Origin: Treponema sp.
GTDB lineage: Bacteria > Spirochaetota > Spirochaetia > Treponematales > Treponemataceae
Assembly (NCBI GenBank): GCA_017616165.1
Contig: JAFZYR010000006.1
Coordinates: 1 to 64,000 of the forward strand
Direction of reading: 5' to 3'
DNA: 64,000 nucleotides
In this document: in pieces, positions 35,344 to 44,653 of the stretch
Numbering within the stretch: position 1 is the first letter of the stretch
Layout of the letters: each line of letters opens with the position of its first letter
Notes under the pieces: generated by a model
Seen by the model: the letters and a program-made list of their open reading frames with translations, nothing else
Told to the model about the DNA's origin: nothing
The model's database searches: none
Made by a program: the position numbers and the translations under genes

Positions 35344-36884
35344 AAAAACGAATTTTCAGTATAATTTTAATAGGGATGGTAATAATTATGGTATGTTCTT
35401 GTGACAACAAAGAAAAAAAAGCAGAGCTGCGTGCTCAAGAGACAGAAGCAGGGCGCGAAGAATCGCTCAAGAAATTTACAGCACTCCAAAAGCTTATTGC
35501 AGAAAAGGGTGTAAAGCTTCCTGCAGAAAATAATCCGGTTGTGCTTCACAAATTTAATGCAGACCCTGCTGTTCTTGTATATGATGACACTGTTTATATT
35601 TATTGTACGAATGACGCTCAGCAGGCAGAATTCAGCCTTGGAAAAACAGACAACGGTTACGAAAAAATAAACACACTTAATGTATTCAGCTCAAAGGATC
35701 TGGTAAACTGGACCGACTGTGGAATCGTTAAGGTTGCGGGGCCAAATGGTGCTGCAAAATGGGCACGCAATTCCTGGGCTCCTGCAATCTGTACTAAAAA
35801 AATAAATGGTAAGGACAAGTTCTTCCTTTATTTTGCAGACAGTGCAAATGGAATTGGTGTTCTTCAGGCAGACTCACCACTTGGTCCATTTGAAGATCCT
35901 CTTGGCAAGGCACTTGTTTCCCGCGGCATGCCTAACATAGACGGAGTTTACTGGCTTTTTGACCCTGCCGTTATTGTTGATGATGACGGAACCGGTTACC
36001 TTTATTTTGGTGGCGGACATCAGGCAGAATTTATTCATCCAAAATCTGCACGCTGCGCAAGACTTGGAGAAGACATGATCAGTCTTGCCTGCGACCCTAT
36101 AGAAATTGACGCTCCATTCCTTTTTGAAGATTCTGGTATCAATAAAATTGGAGACACTTACTACTACTCATATTGTACCAACTGGCAGAGCCGTGACGGA
36201 GTACAGGCAGACCCTATGCTTCCAATTGCAGTTATTGCCTATATGACAAGCAAGAATCCGTTGGGACCTTTTGAATTTAAAGGCTACACACTCGAAAATC
36301 CTGGAACAATGTTTGGTCCATGGGGAAACAACCACCACTGGATTTTTAGCTTCCGCGGCAAGTATTACATTGCTTATCACGCACAGATTATTGAAAAGAC
36401 TCTTGGCTTTGAAAAGGGCGGTTACCGCAACCTTATGATTACAGACTTTACTGTAAATGAGGACGGCAGCTGGCCAATACAGAAGGGAACAAAGGCCGGT
36501 GTTGAGCAGAGCGGAACCTTTAATCCTTTTGAAAAGGTGCCTGCTGCAACCATGTGCTATTCACGCAATATGATTGTTTCTTCACGTCAGACTGTTTATG
36601 CGCTCAAGGATAATGCATATCTTTGCATTAAGGGTGTGGATTTTGCGGGCGGCACTTCGACCCCGACGGTTAAAGTTGAGGTTGCACCAGACCACAAGGG
36701 TGGCAGCATAGAATTCCGTGCCGGTAATTTTGCAAACGGCGAGCTGCTTGCAAAGGTTGAGGTTGGGGAAGAGACAACTGCCACTGCTGCATTTACAGCG
36801 CCAACTGATAAACTGAGTGATCTTTTTGTTGTGTTGAGTGGGGATGTGGAGCTGGTAAGCTGGGTTATCGACCAGTATCTCTAA
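35340..36884 (+). CDS. GH43 family glycosidase lipoprotein
   Basis: This 514-residue lipoprotein has a short signal ending in V-C-S-C, with C21 the lipidated residue. The five-bladed GH43 domain has the expected general base D75 (F-N-A-D-P-A-V), pKa-modulating D208 (W-L-F-D-P-A-V-I-V-D-D-D) and general acid E263 (F-L-F-E-D-S-G-I-N-K). The N-N-H-H-W-I-F segment follows near 345. The last about 110 residues form a beta-rich module resembling CBM6. Likely activity is beta-xylosidase or alpha-arabinofuranosidase on hemicellulose fragments at the membrane surface. It overlaps the GH27 gene by four bases. Its 3' end overlaps the convergent U32 gene by 20 bases. Confidence 0.88.
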   Translation: MKKRIFSIILIGMVIIMVCSCDNKEKKAELRAQETEAGREESLKKFTALQKLIAEKGVKLPAENNPVVLHKFNADPAVLVYDDTVYIYCTNDAQQAEFSLGKTDNGYEKINTLNVFSSKDLVNWTDCGIVKVAGPNGAAKWARNSWAPAICTKKINGKDKFFLYFADSANGIGVLQADSPLGPFEDPLGKALVSRGMPNIDGVYWLFDPAVIVDDDGTGYLYFGGGHQAEFIHPKSARCARLGEDMISLACDPIEIDAPFLFEDSGINKIGDTYYYSYCTNWQSRDGVQADPMLPIAVIAYMTSKNPLGPFEFKGYTLENPGTMFGPWGNNHHWIFSFRGKYYIAYHAQIIEKTLGFEKGGYRNLMITDFTVNEDGSWPIQKGTKAGVEQSGTFNPFEKVPAATMCYSRNMIVSSRQTVYALKDNAYLCIKGVDFAGGTSTPTVKVEVAPDHKGGSIEFRAGNFANGELLAKVEVGEETTATAAFTAPTDKLSDLFVVLSGDVELVSWVIDQYL

Positions 36885-38337
36885 TTTGACCTTCTACGTA
36901 ATCCGGGTCCAGCGTTCGGAGCAAGGCTGCCGGCGGCAGTTCATACTTAGTATAAACAACGCATGGATGTCCGTCGCAGACCCAGTTTAGCTTTGTACCT
37001 GTTTCCGGATTAATCAAATCAAACTCACCAGGCTTAGCTGTTACACTCACAAAATCCGGAGAAACAAATTCTATTTCTTCGTCGGCTTTAATCATGTTCA
37101 GCGCAGTTATGCTGTACATTTTCCAGCCCTCGTGTTTTTCAAAAGGAACAATGCGGCGATCTGTATGGATTTCCAGATCCTTTAAGCGAGCCTCTCGGGC
37201 AGCAGGATGCATGGCATTAAGCTCGTCGGTATGGCGCTTGTAGTTGGTCTGGCCCAGCTCGTAAATACTTTCAAAGGCCTTGCCGGTAACCTCACCGTCA
37301 ATTTCTGCGGCAAGCTGGTACTTACTATCGCTGGCTCCAATTGTTGTCTGGTCTGCTTCTGCTTTGTTATAGTAAAAGCCTGTGGTGCTTTCGCGGTGGC
37401 TCACATTTTCAAGCTCGTCAATAAAAGGCTGAGCCTCTGCAGCAGTAATTTTTCCTTCAAGTGCATCAAGAGCCTTGCGGTAGGCACGCGTTACCATTGC
37501 AACGTAATAAACGCTTTTCATGCGTCCTTCAATTTTTAAAGAATCTACACCGGCAGCCTTAAAATCTGCAAGGTGTTCTATCATGCGTAAATCCTTGGAA
37601 GACAAAACGGCAGTAAAATCGTCACCTTCAAAAATTGGGAATTTTTCACCCGGGCGCTGTTCTTCTTCTATTGTCAAAAGTCCGCTCTGGGCAAGTGCTT
37701 TTGCCTGTTCAACAGACATAGGCTGGTCTCCAGCTACTTTAAAATTCCAGCGGCAGGTATGACTGCAAAAACCGCTTTGGGCACTGCGGCCTGTAAGGTA
37801 TGCACTCATAAGACAACGACCGGCATAGGCAATGCACATGGCTCCGTGACAAAAGGCTTCCAGCTCCATGTCCGGTACTGTATCCTTAATGCGGCGAATC
37901 TGGTCCAAAGAAATTTCGCGACCCAAAACAATGCGGGAAAATCCCATGGCCTTATACATTTTTACAGCCTCGGAGTTAACGCAAGAGGATTGTGTACTCA
38001 AATGGAGCTGTGCCTTTGGAAATTCCTTTTGCAAAAGCGGAACAATTCCAATGTCCTGAACAATAAAAGCATCTATAGGATAAAGCTTAAAGTAATCAAG
38101 GTTTTGACGCAGAGAATCAATTTCATCATCATGGAAGGAAATATTCAAAGCACAGTGCAGGCGGCGTCCAGGATATTTTTCTTTTAGAGCAATAACCTGT
38201 TTATATTCATCATCATAAAAATTGTCGGCTTTAACACGCAGGGAAAATTTCTTAAGACCAATGTAGGCGGCATCGGCACCGTAGGCATAAGCGTAGGATA
38301 ATTTTTCGACATTTCCGGCAGGTGAAAGAAGTTCCAT
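36865..38337 (-). CDS. peptidase U32 family protein (TrhP/RlhA-like)
   Basis: This 490-residue cytoplasmic protein starts M-E-L-L-S-P-A-G-N. The U32 signature is complete: E-A-F-C-H-G-A-M-C-I-A-Y-A-G-R-C-L-M-S, followed by the cysteines in S-G-F-C-S-H-T-C-R-W. A C-terminal U32_C-type beta domain follows. Members of this family hydroxylate tRNA or rRNA bases using prephenate-derived chemistry and an iron-sulfur centre rather than acting as proteases. Which RNA is modified cannot be told here. The esterase-like gene upstream ends 13 bases before it, so the two may be co-transcribed. Confidence 0.88.
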   Translation of the reverse strand: MELLSPAGNVEKLSYAYAYGADAAYIGLKKFSLRVKADNFYDDEYKQVIALKEKYPGRRLHCALNISFHDDEIDSLRQNLDYFKLYPIDAFIVQDIGIVPLLQKEFPKAQLHLSTQSSCVNSEAVKMYKAMGFSRIVLGREISLDQIRRIKDTVPDMELEAFCHGAMCIAYAGRCLMSAYLTGRSAQSGFCSHTCRWNFKVAGDQPMSVEQAKALAQSGLLTIEEEQRPGEKFPIFEGDDFTAVLSSKDLRMIEHLADFKAAGVDSLKIEGRMKSVYYVAMVTRAYRKALDALEGKITAAEAQPFIDELENVSHRESTTGFYYNKAEADQTTIGASDSKYQLAAEIDGEVTGKAFESIYELGQTNYKRHTDELNAMHPAAREARLKDLEIHTDRRIVPFEKHEGWKMYSITALNMIKADEEIEFVSPDFVSVTAKPGEFDLINPETGTKLNWVCDGHPCVVYTKYELPPAALLRTLDPDYVEGQIRDTGR

Positions 38338-38350
38338 GGTTGTGCGCTCC

Positions 38351-39355
38351 TTAGGCTTCGGAACGAAGACTGTGCTCGAGCTTAGGCTTGTTTTCTATTT
38401 CAATAGATTCAATGCCTGCATTATCCTGAGTAACAACCTTGCCAACCTTGTCCAGTGCAAGATGAGACTCGTGTAAAAATTCATCGGCCATCTGGAACAT
38501 AAACATCATGCCCTTCCAGACATCAAGCTCGCACTTAATTCCTTTTTCGGTAAGGCGCGCAGCAAAGGCCTTTGCATCATCAAGCAGAATTTCTTTTGAA
38601 CCCATCTGAATAAAAACCGGTGGAAAATGATCCAGCTGATCATCATCGGCAAGCAGAGGAGAAACAGAAGAAATTTTTGTATTTTCGGAGTAGGTGTAAT
38701 CAGAAACACTTTTCTTAAAAACTTCCTGATTCAAAACCTCGTCGGCAATTTTTTTTGCAGACATTATTTTAGAGGTAGGGGCCAAATCAAGCCATGGACT
38801 AAAAAGCACAACATGACTAATGCAATTTTTATAGCGTTCGCGAAGATTATACAAAAGGGCGCACGCAATTGTAGCACCAGAGCCATCAGCAGCAATAATA
38901 ATTTCTGGGAGCTTTGGACCGGTTCCTTTTTCTGTATTAAGAGAGGCCGAAATCTGTTCTTCTGTAAAAAGAGAACGGAACACAGCCTGAACATCTTCTA
39001 TAGCAGCAGGGCAAGGGTAAGCTGGAGAAAGCCTGAACTCTGGTATTACAACACGACAATAACATTTGCTTGCAAGAGAAGAACAGAAGGCACGGTAGGT
39101 TTTGCGTGAACCGCCAGAAAAACAGCCGCCGTGAATATAAATCATTATGCGGTTTGAAGAATACATTTCTGGAGAAAGAATGTCGCAGTCAATGTTACCG
39201 TATTTGTATTCAGAACGTTCAACACCGTTTGGTAGAAACACACTGGTAAAAGCTTCTTCCATTTTCTGTCTGAAGGAGTCTATGTTGGTTTTGGAATTAT
39301 AAGTGAGTAATCGTAACTTTTTGATTGCGGCCTTGCGGTCGTTCTGGATTTCCAT
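38351..39355 (-). CDS. alpha/beta-hydrolase fold protein of the HSL esterase family, catalytically degenerate
   Basis: This 334-residue protein has the oxyanion-hole motif H-G-G-C-F-S-G-G and overall HSL-type layout. The nucleophile elbow, normally G-D-S-A-G-G, reads A-D-G-S-G-A, so glycine sits where the serine should be and the serine is shifted by one. The catalytic histidine position (usually G-M-x-H-x-F) reads G-M-M-F-M-F. The acid-bearing loop E-I-L-L-D-D-A is present. It is therefore probably not a normal esterase and may be a binding or regulatory protein. No signal peptide is seen. A TATAAT box at 39366-39371 on the same strand lies 10 bases before the ATG and there is no Shine-Dalgarno. 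Confidence 0.82.
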   Translation of the reverse strand: MEIQNDRKAAIKKLRLLTYNSKTNIDSFRQKMEEAFTSVFLPNGVERSEYKYGNIDCDILSPEMYSSNRIMIYIHGGCFSGGSRKTYRAFCSSLASKCYCRVVIPEFRLSPAYPCPAAIEDVQAVFRSLFTEEQISASLNTEKGTGPKLPEIIIAADGSGATIACALLYNLRERYKNCISHVVLFSPWLDLAPTSKIMSAKKIADEVLNQEVFKKSVSDYTYSENTKISSVSPLLADDDQLDHFPPVFIQMGSKEILLDDAKAFAARLTEKGIKCELDVWKGMMFMFQMADEFLHESHLALDKVGKVVTQDNAGIESIEIENKPKLEHSLRSEA

Positions 39356-39365
39356 ATTAAAGAGT

Positions 39366-39398
39366 ATTATAGCAAATAAGATTGATTTTTGCTATAAT
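39366..39398. promoter_or_regulatory. back-to-back -10 boxes for the hydrolase-like gene and metA
   Basis: Minus strand TATAAT at 39371-39366 and plus strand TATAAT at 39393-39398 serve the two divergent genes from a 64-base gap. Neither has a convincing -35. The metA side has GGAGG before its ATG; the other side has none. Confidence 0.5.
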
Positions 39399-39419
39399 GC
39401 AATAACTGGAGGAAAAAAG

Positions 39420-40328
39420 ATGCCTATAAAAATACAATCCGATTTGCCGGCAGTCAAAATTCTCGAAAAAGAAAACATCTTTGTCATGACAGAAAAACGT
39501 GCCGCTACACAAGATATCCGTCCTCTTAAAATCGCGATTGTAAACCTCATGCCTACAAAAGAGGTTACCGAAACACAACTCCTCCGTCTGCTTGGAAATA
39601 CTCCGCTGCAGATTGAAATTTCACTTGTGCGCATGGAAGACCATGTAAGCAAGAACACCGATGAAGATTATCTTGATAAATACTATATTTCTTCCAGCGA
39701 GCTTTATACAAGAAAGTTTGACGGTATGATTATTACTGGCGCTCCTGTAGAACAGCTGGCCTTTGAATCTGTAGATTACTGGAAAGAGCTTTGCAAAATT
39801 ATGGACTATGCCCGCGAAAATGTTTTTTCTACTCTCTATCTTTGCTGGGGTGCTTTTGCAGGTCTTTATCATCACTATGGTATAAAAAAATATCCTCTGG
39901 AACGCAAGATGTCCGGAATCTTTATGAACGAGCGCTGCACCGAAGGAGACCCGCTTCTGCGTGGTTTTGATGATACCTTCCCAATTCCACAGAGCCGCCA
40001 TACAACGCTGCACAAGGAAGATGTTGAAAAATGCCGCGACCTTGTAATTCTTGCCGAAAGTGCCGAAGCCGGAGTTACAATCATTAAGTCCAGGGACAAC
40101 CGCGAAATTTTTATGACCGGTCACCTGGAATACGATACAATGACTTTGGCCCAGGAATACTACCGTGACACCGACAAAGGAATGAAGGTTCCGCTACCAA
40201 AGAATTATTTCCCGACAAACAACGTAAGCCGTATGCCAACCAGTTACTGGCGTGCCACCGCACATCTTTTTTATTCCAACTGGCTCAACTATTACGTTTA
40301 TCAGGAAACACCGTTTAACTTCGTCTAA
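39420..40328 (+). CDS. metA: homoserine O-acyltransferase (MetA family, predicted acetyl-CoA specific)
   Basis: This 302-residue cytoplasmic enzyme acylates homoserine in methionine synthesis. The start MPIKIQSDLP at 39420 follows GGAGG with good spacing. The frame open to 39303 is not the start. The catalytic cysteine is C142 in L-Y-L-C-W-G-A-F-A-G, and the conserved G-H-L-E-Y-D supplies the histidine and glutamate neighbourhood. Residue 111 is glutamate. In this family that position separates acetyl-CoA users (Glu) from succinyl-CoA users (Gly), so this enzyme should make O-acetylhomoserine despite its metA name. No other methionine genes are adjacent. Confidence 0.93.
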   Translation: MPIKIQSDLPAVKILEKENIFVMTEKRAATQDIRPLKIAIVNLMPTKEVTETQLLRLLGNTPLQIEISLVRMEDHVSKNTDEDYLDKYYISSSELYTRKFDGMIITGAPVEQLAFESVDYWKELCKIMDYARENVFSTLYLCWGAFAGLYHHYGIKKYPLERKMSGIFMNERCTEGDPLLRGFDDTFPIPQSRHTTLHKEDVEKCRDLVILAESAEAGVTIIKSRDNREIFMTGHLEYDTMTLAQEYYRDTDKGMKVPLPKNYFPTNNVSRMPTSYWRATAHLFYSNWLNYYVYQETPFNFV

Positions 40329-40395
40329 TCTTTTTCTTTACAATTCACTCTTTCTCACATAAAATTAAATAATATACCAGAAAACGGAGTATTAT

Positions 40396-43300
40396 ATGAA
40401 AAAAGATTCATTTCGTAACTCATTTTTTGTTTTTGTGTCTGGGGCTTTTTTGTTTTTATGTGTGTTGTTCCTCGCTTCCTGTGATAATTTTTTGAAAGGC
40501 TCCAACATTCGTCAGGACCTTGCCGAAGCCATTGAAATTGCAAACACCCAGCCAACTACTTTTTTTGTACTTATTGATGAAGGCTCCGGTACCGCATCTG
40601 CCGGCCAATTAAGGCTTAAAAAGAAAGAAAGCTTTGACATTATGTTTACTCCTTCTAGTGAATGGAAATTTTTATATTGGGAAGTTGTAGACAGATCTAC
40701 CAGTGAACCGGTAGAAAACATAATAAATTTTTCCAACAAAAATTTACCCGAAACAAAAGGCACCGTTATCCAGACCCGCGAAAATCTTGCCCTCCATCCA
40801 AAGTGTATAAAGCTCCCTGCCGTAGTTTCGCACACCCCTGCAGTAGAAACCGAAACCAATTACGCCAACACCCCGATTATTCTGAATTTTAATATGGAAC
40901 TTGATGAAGAAAACTTTGCAGAAGGCGGGGTTTTTGAGAAGTATGATTTTATAACTTTATCCTGCAGCGGAAGTCCAATTACCAACCTTTTTGAAAAGCC
41001 CGTTCTGAGCGAAAATAAAACTTCTATTATGCTCATGCCAAAGCCTGATGAGCTGGCCTATTACATAAAGGAAGAAAAGAAGGCAGCTTATATAGATGTT
41101 GTTGTTGGCTTTAAAGATGGGATAAGTATTCTTGCCGGTGGCCAGAGTTCACCGATGGGAGCAGGTCAAAGTTTTTCGGTAAGATATAATTCTACCGTAG
41201 AGACCGAGCCTCCAACAGAAGTTCAGTTTGTTGTTAGCAGACCGGATGATAAAGAATCTCATTTTGATATAAGAATATGTCCAACAGATTCCTTAGATTC
41301 CCTGGATGCCGAACTTATAAGGCAGAATAGGGCAAAGGGAAAAATTTATATTTATGGAAAATACACAGATGCGGGAAGTGGTGTAAAGACTGTGCAGGTT
41401 AAAGAAAAACGCATAATGGGTACAAGGGGTGCATCTGTAAGCGGAATAGAAAAAAAGTCTGAATATACAGCTCAAAATGCGACATATATAAGCAGCGGAA
41501 GTATTACAGAATTTTACATAGAACATGAGTTACAGACAGAAACAGGTTTGTATCAAATAGATGTTACAGTTTTTGATGCCTGTAAAAATGAAGCCGAAGT
41601 ACAAAGTTTTTCTGTTGTAAATGTTTCAAGTCAGAATTATTATAATTCCAAGGGTGAGCTTTTTGATGTATATAATTATCCAGATAGGAGAGGACATTGG
41701 TTTAATATAAGTAGAGATTTTAATATGGAAACATATCAAAAAAATATTAAGAAACTGTTTATAACACCAATAATTATTCCGTATGGAGATGATACCGATT
41801 TGACACCTCTTAGAGAAGTATTATTATATTCTGTTATCAATGATTATTACGATAAGTTTAATATAACCTGCACATATAAGGACAAAACCGGAAAGATTGT
41901 TCAAGAGTTATTTGAATATAAGGAGGAAATTATCCCAACGGTGGTGGATGACGAAGGTACTATAGAAGATGAAGCTTATCCATATTGGTGTCTTGAGTTA
42001 AATGTAGATAAAGTTTCTGGGCTTGAACTTGAAATAAATGTAACTGATGATTTAGGTGTTTCAATTCAAAATACAACTAGATTTTTACCAGAGCCAGATG
42101 TAGTAATAGTAGAAAAAGACGACAAAAAAGTGTTGGATTGTTTTTATGATACGTTTAACAGCTCATATGGTTGGATTTATAAAAAGAAAAATGGTGATAG
42201 CATTTCATATTATAATGCTAAAGATTATCCTTCATTTCAAATGCAGGATGGATACACTTATCAGGTAATTCCACAGAACAGTTATCTTCTTAGTGAAATA
42301 TGTGATAAAGAGTTTAGTACAACTACACCTACAACAAATCCAGAGCCTGTTATCTGGGAAGATGGTTACCCTAAACTCAGGAAGAGTGAAGAACAGGGAA
42401 AGCTTATTGCAACAATTAAGGTAAAAAACCCGGAAAAATACAAAAATGTTTATTGTGATTATCAAAGGGGTTATTCAGCCAGTTATAAACAATTCCTTCC
42501 GTCTGGCGAATCAACTATGGATTTGGTAATAGATACAACAGATGCTTATAATTACGATTTGTCATTTACTTTGTATAATTATGATGGCAATTCGTTGTCT
42601 ACGGGAACGACAAAACAAATAGATAAAATAACAGACACTTCTTATGATAATATTCCGCCTAAGGCTACCACAATTTTTAATTCAGCAGCAATAAATTTAC
42701 AATTTGAAACATATATTTTAAAACTTGAAGATAGCATTTCTAAAGTTGGCACAGTAGAGTTAATAAAACCAGATAATTCAACGCTTTCTCTTATAGATGA
42801 ACTGGATATTGGAGATCCTACTGTTCTTATTGAAATTCCTATGTGGATGGTGAATGAATATGGCACAACCATAAAATATGGGGATTTGTCAAATAATTTC
42901 AAAACACAAACTTTTTCATTACCATCTGTGGCAAAAGTCAAAATTGATTCTATTAATCATTATTCTGGATCACAAAGTATTGGAAAATGGTATTTAACAG
43001 GCGACTTTGGATCGTATTCTTTTAGATATTATAAATTGGATACTGATACATTAGAATGGAATAAAGTTACGACACAGCAGGGTGTTGTAATTAGTGATCT
43101 TTCCGGTACTTCTTCATTATATTTAGGAGAAAATGTATTCGTTAAAATCGAATATTTTGAAAACGAGGTCTTTTCCGTTGGCATCCCACAATACTTCTAT
43201 TTTTCACAAACTGGTCTTAATACCGGTCACTTTGATTACATAACTCCATGTACAGACAACAGTGTTTTTGTTGTGAGCGATGCACCAACATATGTAGAAA

Positions 43301-43533
43301 CAATAATTACAACCAAGCCTTATAATGAATGTAAAAACTGGGCACAAGTCGAATGGGAAGGTTTCCATCGCAGAGAAAGTGAAGTCTTTTATAATTTTGA
43401 AAAGGTTGAAAATCCAACTCCAAGAAAATATACCATCCCGCTCGACAAAATCAACAGCAAAGAATGCTACGTCATTCTCGCCCACTTTGCGGACGGAACT
43501 TCATTTATGACAGAGGTTAGAGAAAAGCCATGA
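40396..43533 (+). CDS. 1045-residue Ig-like lipoprotein of unknown function
   Basis: A signal peptide with lipobox F-L-A-S-C is followed by D-N-F-L-K-G-S-N-I-R-Q-D-L, typical of spirochaete lipoproteins. Residues about 50-125 form a small beta domain. Residues about 140-275 look like an SbsA/Big_5-type Ig domain (N-T-P-I-I-L-N-F-N-M-E-L-D, then V-V-G-F-K-D-G). The rest continues as irregular beta-rich modules with D-A-G-S-G-V-K-T-V-like turns, as in the giant lipoproteins. It lacks their CEIGLGAAV start and their sigma-28-like promoter. CGGAG precedes the ATG. From about 41640 the DNA becomes AT-richer than the 5' part. The stop overlaps the start of the DUF362 gene by four bases, an unusual coupling of a surface protein and an iron-sulfur protein. 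Surface attachment is inferred. Confidence 0.8.
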   Translation: MKKDSFRNSFFVFVSGAFLFLCVLFLASCDNFLKGSNIRQDLAEAIEIANTQPTTFFVLIDEGSGTASAGQLRLKKKESFDIMFTPSSEWKFLYWEVVDRSTSEPVENIINFSNKNLPETKGTVIQTRENLALHPKCIKLPAVVSHTPAVETETNYANTPIILNFNMELDEENFAEGGVFEKYDFITLSCSGSPITNLFEKPVLSENKTSIMLMPKPDELAYYIKEEKKAAYIDVVVGFKDGISILAGGQSSPMGAGQSFSVRYNSTVETEPPTEVQFVVSRPDDKESHFDIRICPTDSLDSLDAELIRQNRAKGKIYIYGKYTDAGSGVKTVQVKEKRIMGTRGASVSGIEKKSEYTAQNATYISSGSITEFYIEHELQTETGLYQIDVTVFDACKNEAEVQSFSVVNVSSQNYYNSKGELFDVYNYPDRRGHWFNISRDFNMETYQKNIKKLFITPIIIPYGDDTDLTPLREVLLYSVINDYYDKFNITCTYKDKTGKIVQELFEYKEEIIPTVVDDEGTIEDEAYPYWCLELNVDKVSGLELEINVTDDLGVSIQNTTRFLPEPDVVIVEKDDKKVLDCFYDTFNSSYGWIYKKKNGDSISYYNAKDYPSFQMQDGYTYQVIPQNSYLLSEICDKEFSTTTPTTNPEPVIWEDGYPKLRKSEEQGKLIATIKVKNPEKYKNVYCDYQRGYSASYKQFLPSGESTMDLVIDTTDAYNYDLSFTLYNYDGNSLSTGTTKQIDKITDTSYDNIPPKATTIFNSAAINLQFETYILKLEDSISKVGTVELIKPDNSTLSLIDELDIGDPTVLIEIPMWMVNEYGTTIKYGDLSNNFKTQTFSLPSVAKVKIDSINHYSGSQSIGKWYLTGDFGSYSFRYYKLDTDTLEWNKVTTQQGVVISDLSGTSSLYLGENVFVKIEYFENEVFSVGIPQYFYFSQTGLNTGHFDYITPCTDNSVFVVSDAPTYVETIITTKPYNECKNWAQVEWEGFHRRESEVFYNFEKVENPTPRKYTIPLDKINSKECYVILAHFADGTSFMTEVREKP

Positions 43534-44645
43534 CAAAAAGTGTAGCTTTACAAAAATGCAATGAATATGTTTTTGACCAGGTTTACCTCTGCATAAAAAA
43601 AATGATGGATCTCGTGCCGCCTCCGGATGTAAAGGATAAGGTTGTTTTGCTTAAGCCTAATATTCTTTATCCAAAAAGGCCGGAGCTGGCTGTAGGCACG
43701 CATCCTGTTGTTGTAGGTGCTGCGGTTAAAGCTTTTGTAGAACGAGGTGCGGCGCTTGTAATGGTTGGAGAATCTCCGGCAATTGCAAACTCTACGACTG
43801 CTGCCAAGCTTACCGGTATGTACGACCAGGTTGTTTACAATGGTGGTATGTGGGCAGATTTTCATAAGTATGTTACTATTCCGTGCCCTGAAGGAAAAAA
43901 CGCAAAGCAGTTTGAATTTGCGGCACAGTTTAAAGAAGCCGATATAGTGGTTTCTCTCAGCAAGCTCAAGAGCCATCAGCTAATGTCTTATACCGGTGCC
44001 ATGAAAAACCTGTTTGGTCTTATGATTGGACTTAGCAAGGCGCAGATGCATTACCGCTTTTCTGAAAAAGAAGATTTTGGAAACTTTCTGGTAGATTTGA
44101 ATATTGCAGCACAGGCCGATTACGCCATTATGGATGCAATTGTGGGTATGGATGGTCCTGGAGGTCCGGGCTCAGGAGATCCTATAAAGCTTGGTTTTCT
44201 TGCTGCTTCTGATAATATTCTGGCTCTGGACTGGGAATGTGCTTCGCTTGTGGGTTATGATCCTTTTAGAGTTGTTTATTTACGTCAGGCAATGGAAAGA
44301 GGTATATGGCTAGAAAAGCCGGGCGATATTACTGTTGTAGGAACTCCAGCAGCTGAATGTCAGAGCTCTACCTTTAGGATTGTAAAGGATCCGTCTCCAA
44401 CTCTTGGAAAAATGCTTCCTCATTGGCTGGATTTTCTTGCTAAAAAAGTATTTGTTAAATATCCAAAATTCAGTACGCTTAGATGCAAAAGCTGCGGACG
44501 CTGTGAACAGATATGTCCGGCCCATATTATCAATCTGGAGGGTAGGGACGGTACTGCACAGCTTTTAGACAAGAGCAAATGCCTGCACTGCTTCTGCTGC
44601 CATGAGATCTGTTCTTTTGGAGCCATTAAACTCCGTAGGTTTTAG
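43530..44645 (+). CDS. DUF362 protein with a C-terminal two-cluster ferredoxin domain
   Basis: This 371-residue cytoplasmic protein has a DUF362 domain (about residues 1-290) with the landmarks V-V-L-L-K-P-N-I-L, K-L-K-S-H-Q-L-M-S-Y-T-G-A-M-K-N-L-F-G, and M-D-G-P-G-G-P-G-S-G. It is followed by two [4Fe-4S] motifs, C-K-S-C-G-R-C-E-Q-I-C-P and C-L-H-C-F-C-C-H-E-I-C. The family is thought to take part in redox reactions, but no reaction is established. ATGA overlap with the preceding lipoprotein gene indicates translational coupling. Confidence 0.9.
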   Translation: MTKSVALQKCNEYVFDQVYLCIKKMMDLVPPPDVKDKVVLLKPNILYPKRPELAVGTHPVVVGAAVKAFVERGAALVMVGESPAIANSTTAAKLTGMYDQVVYNGGMWADFHKYVTIPCPEGKNAKQFEFAAQFKEADIVVSLSKLKSHQLMSYTGAMKNLFGLMIGLSKAQMHYRFSEKEDFGNFLVDLNIAAQADYAIMDAIVGMDGPGGPGSGDPIKLGFLAASDNILALDWECASLVGYDPFRVVYLRQAMERGIWLEKPGDITVVGTPAAECQSSTFRIVKDPSPTLGKMLPHWLDFLAKKVFVKYPKFSTLRCKSCGRCEQICPAHIINLEGRDGTAQLLDKSKCLHCFCCHEICSFGAIKLRRF

Positions 44646-44653
44646 GGGCCACA

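Noticed and set aside
36100-36160. Apparent loss of the GH43 general acid (D-A-P-F-L-F where E-A-P-F-L-F is common)
   Set aside because: Aligning F-E-D-S-G-I-N-K...Y-Y-Y-S-Y with the F-E-A-S-W-I-H-K...Y-Y-L-S-Y pattern places the general acid at E263, so the active site is complete.
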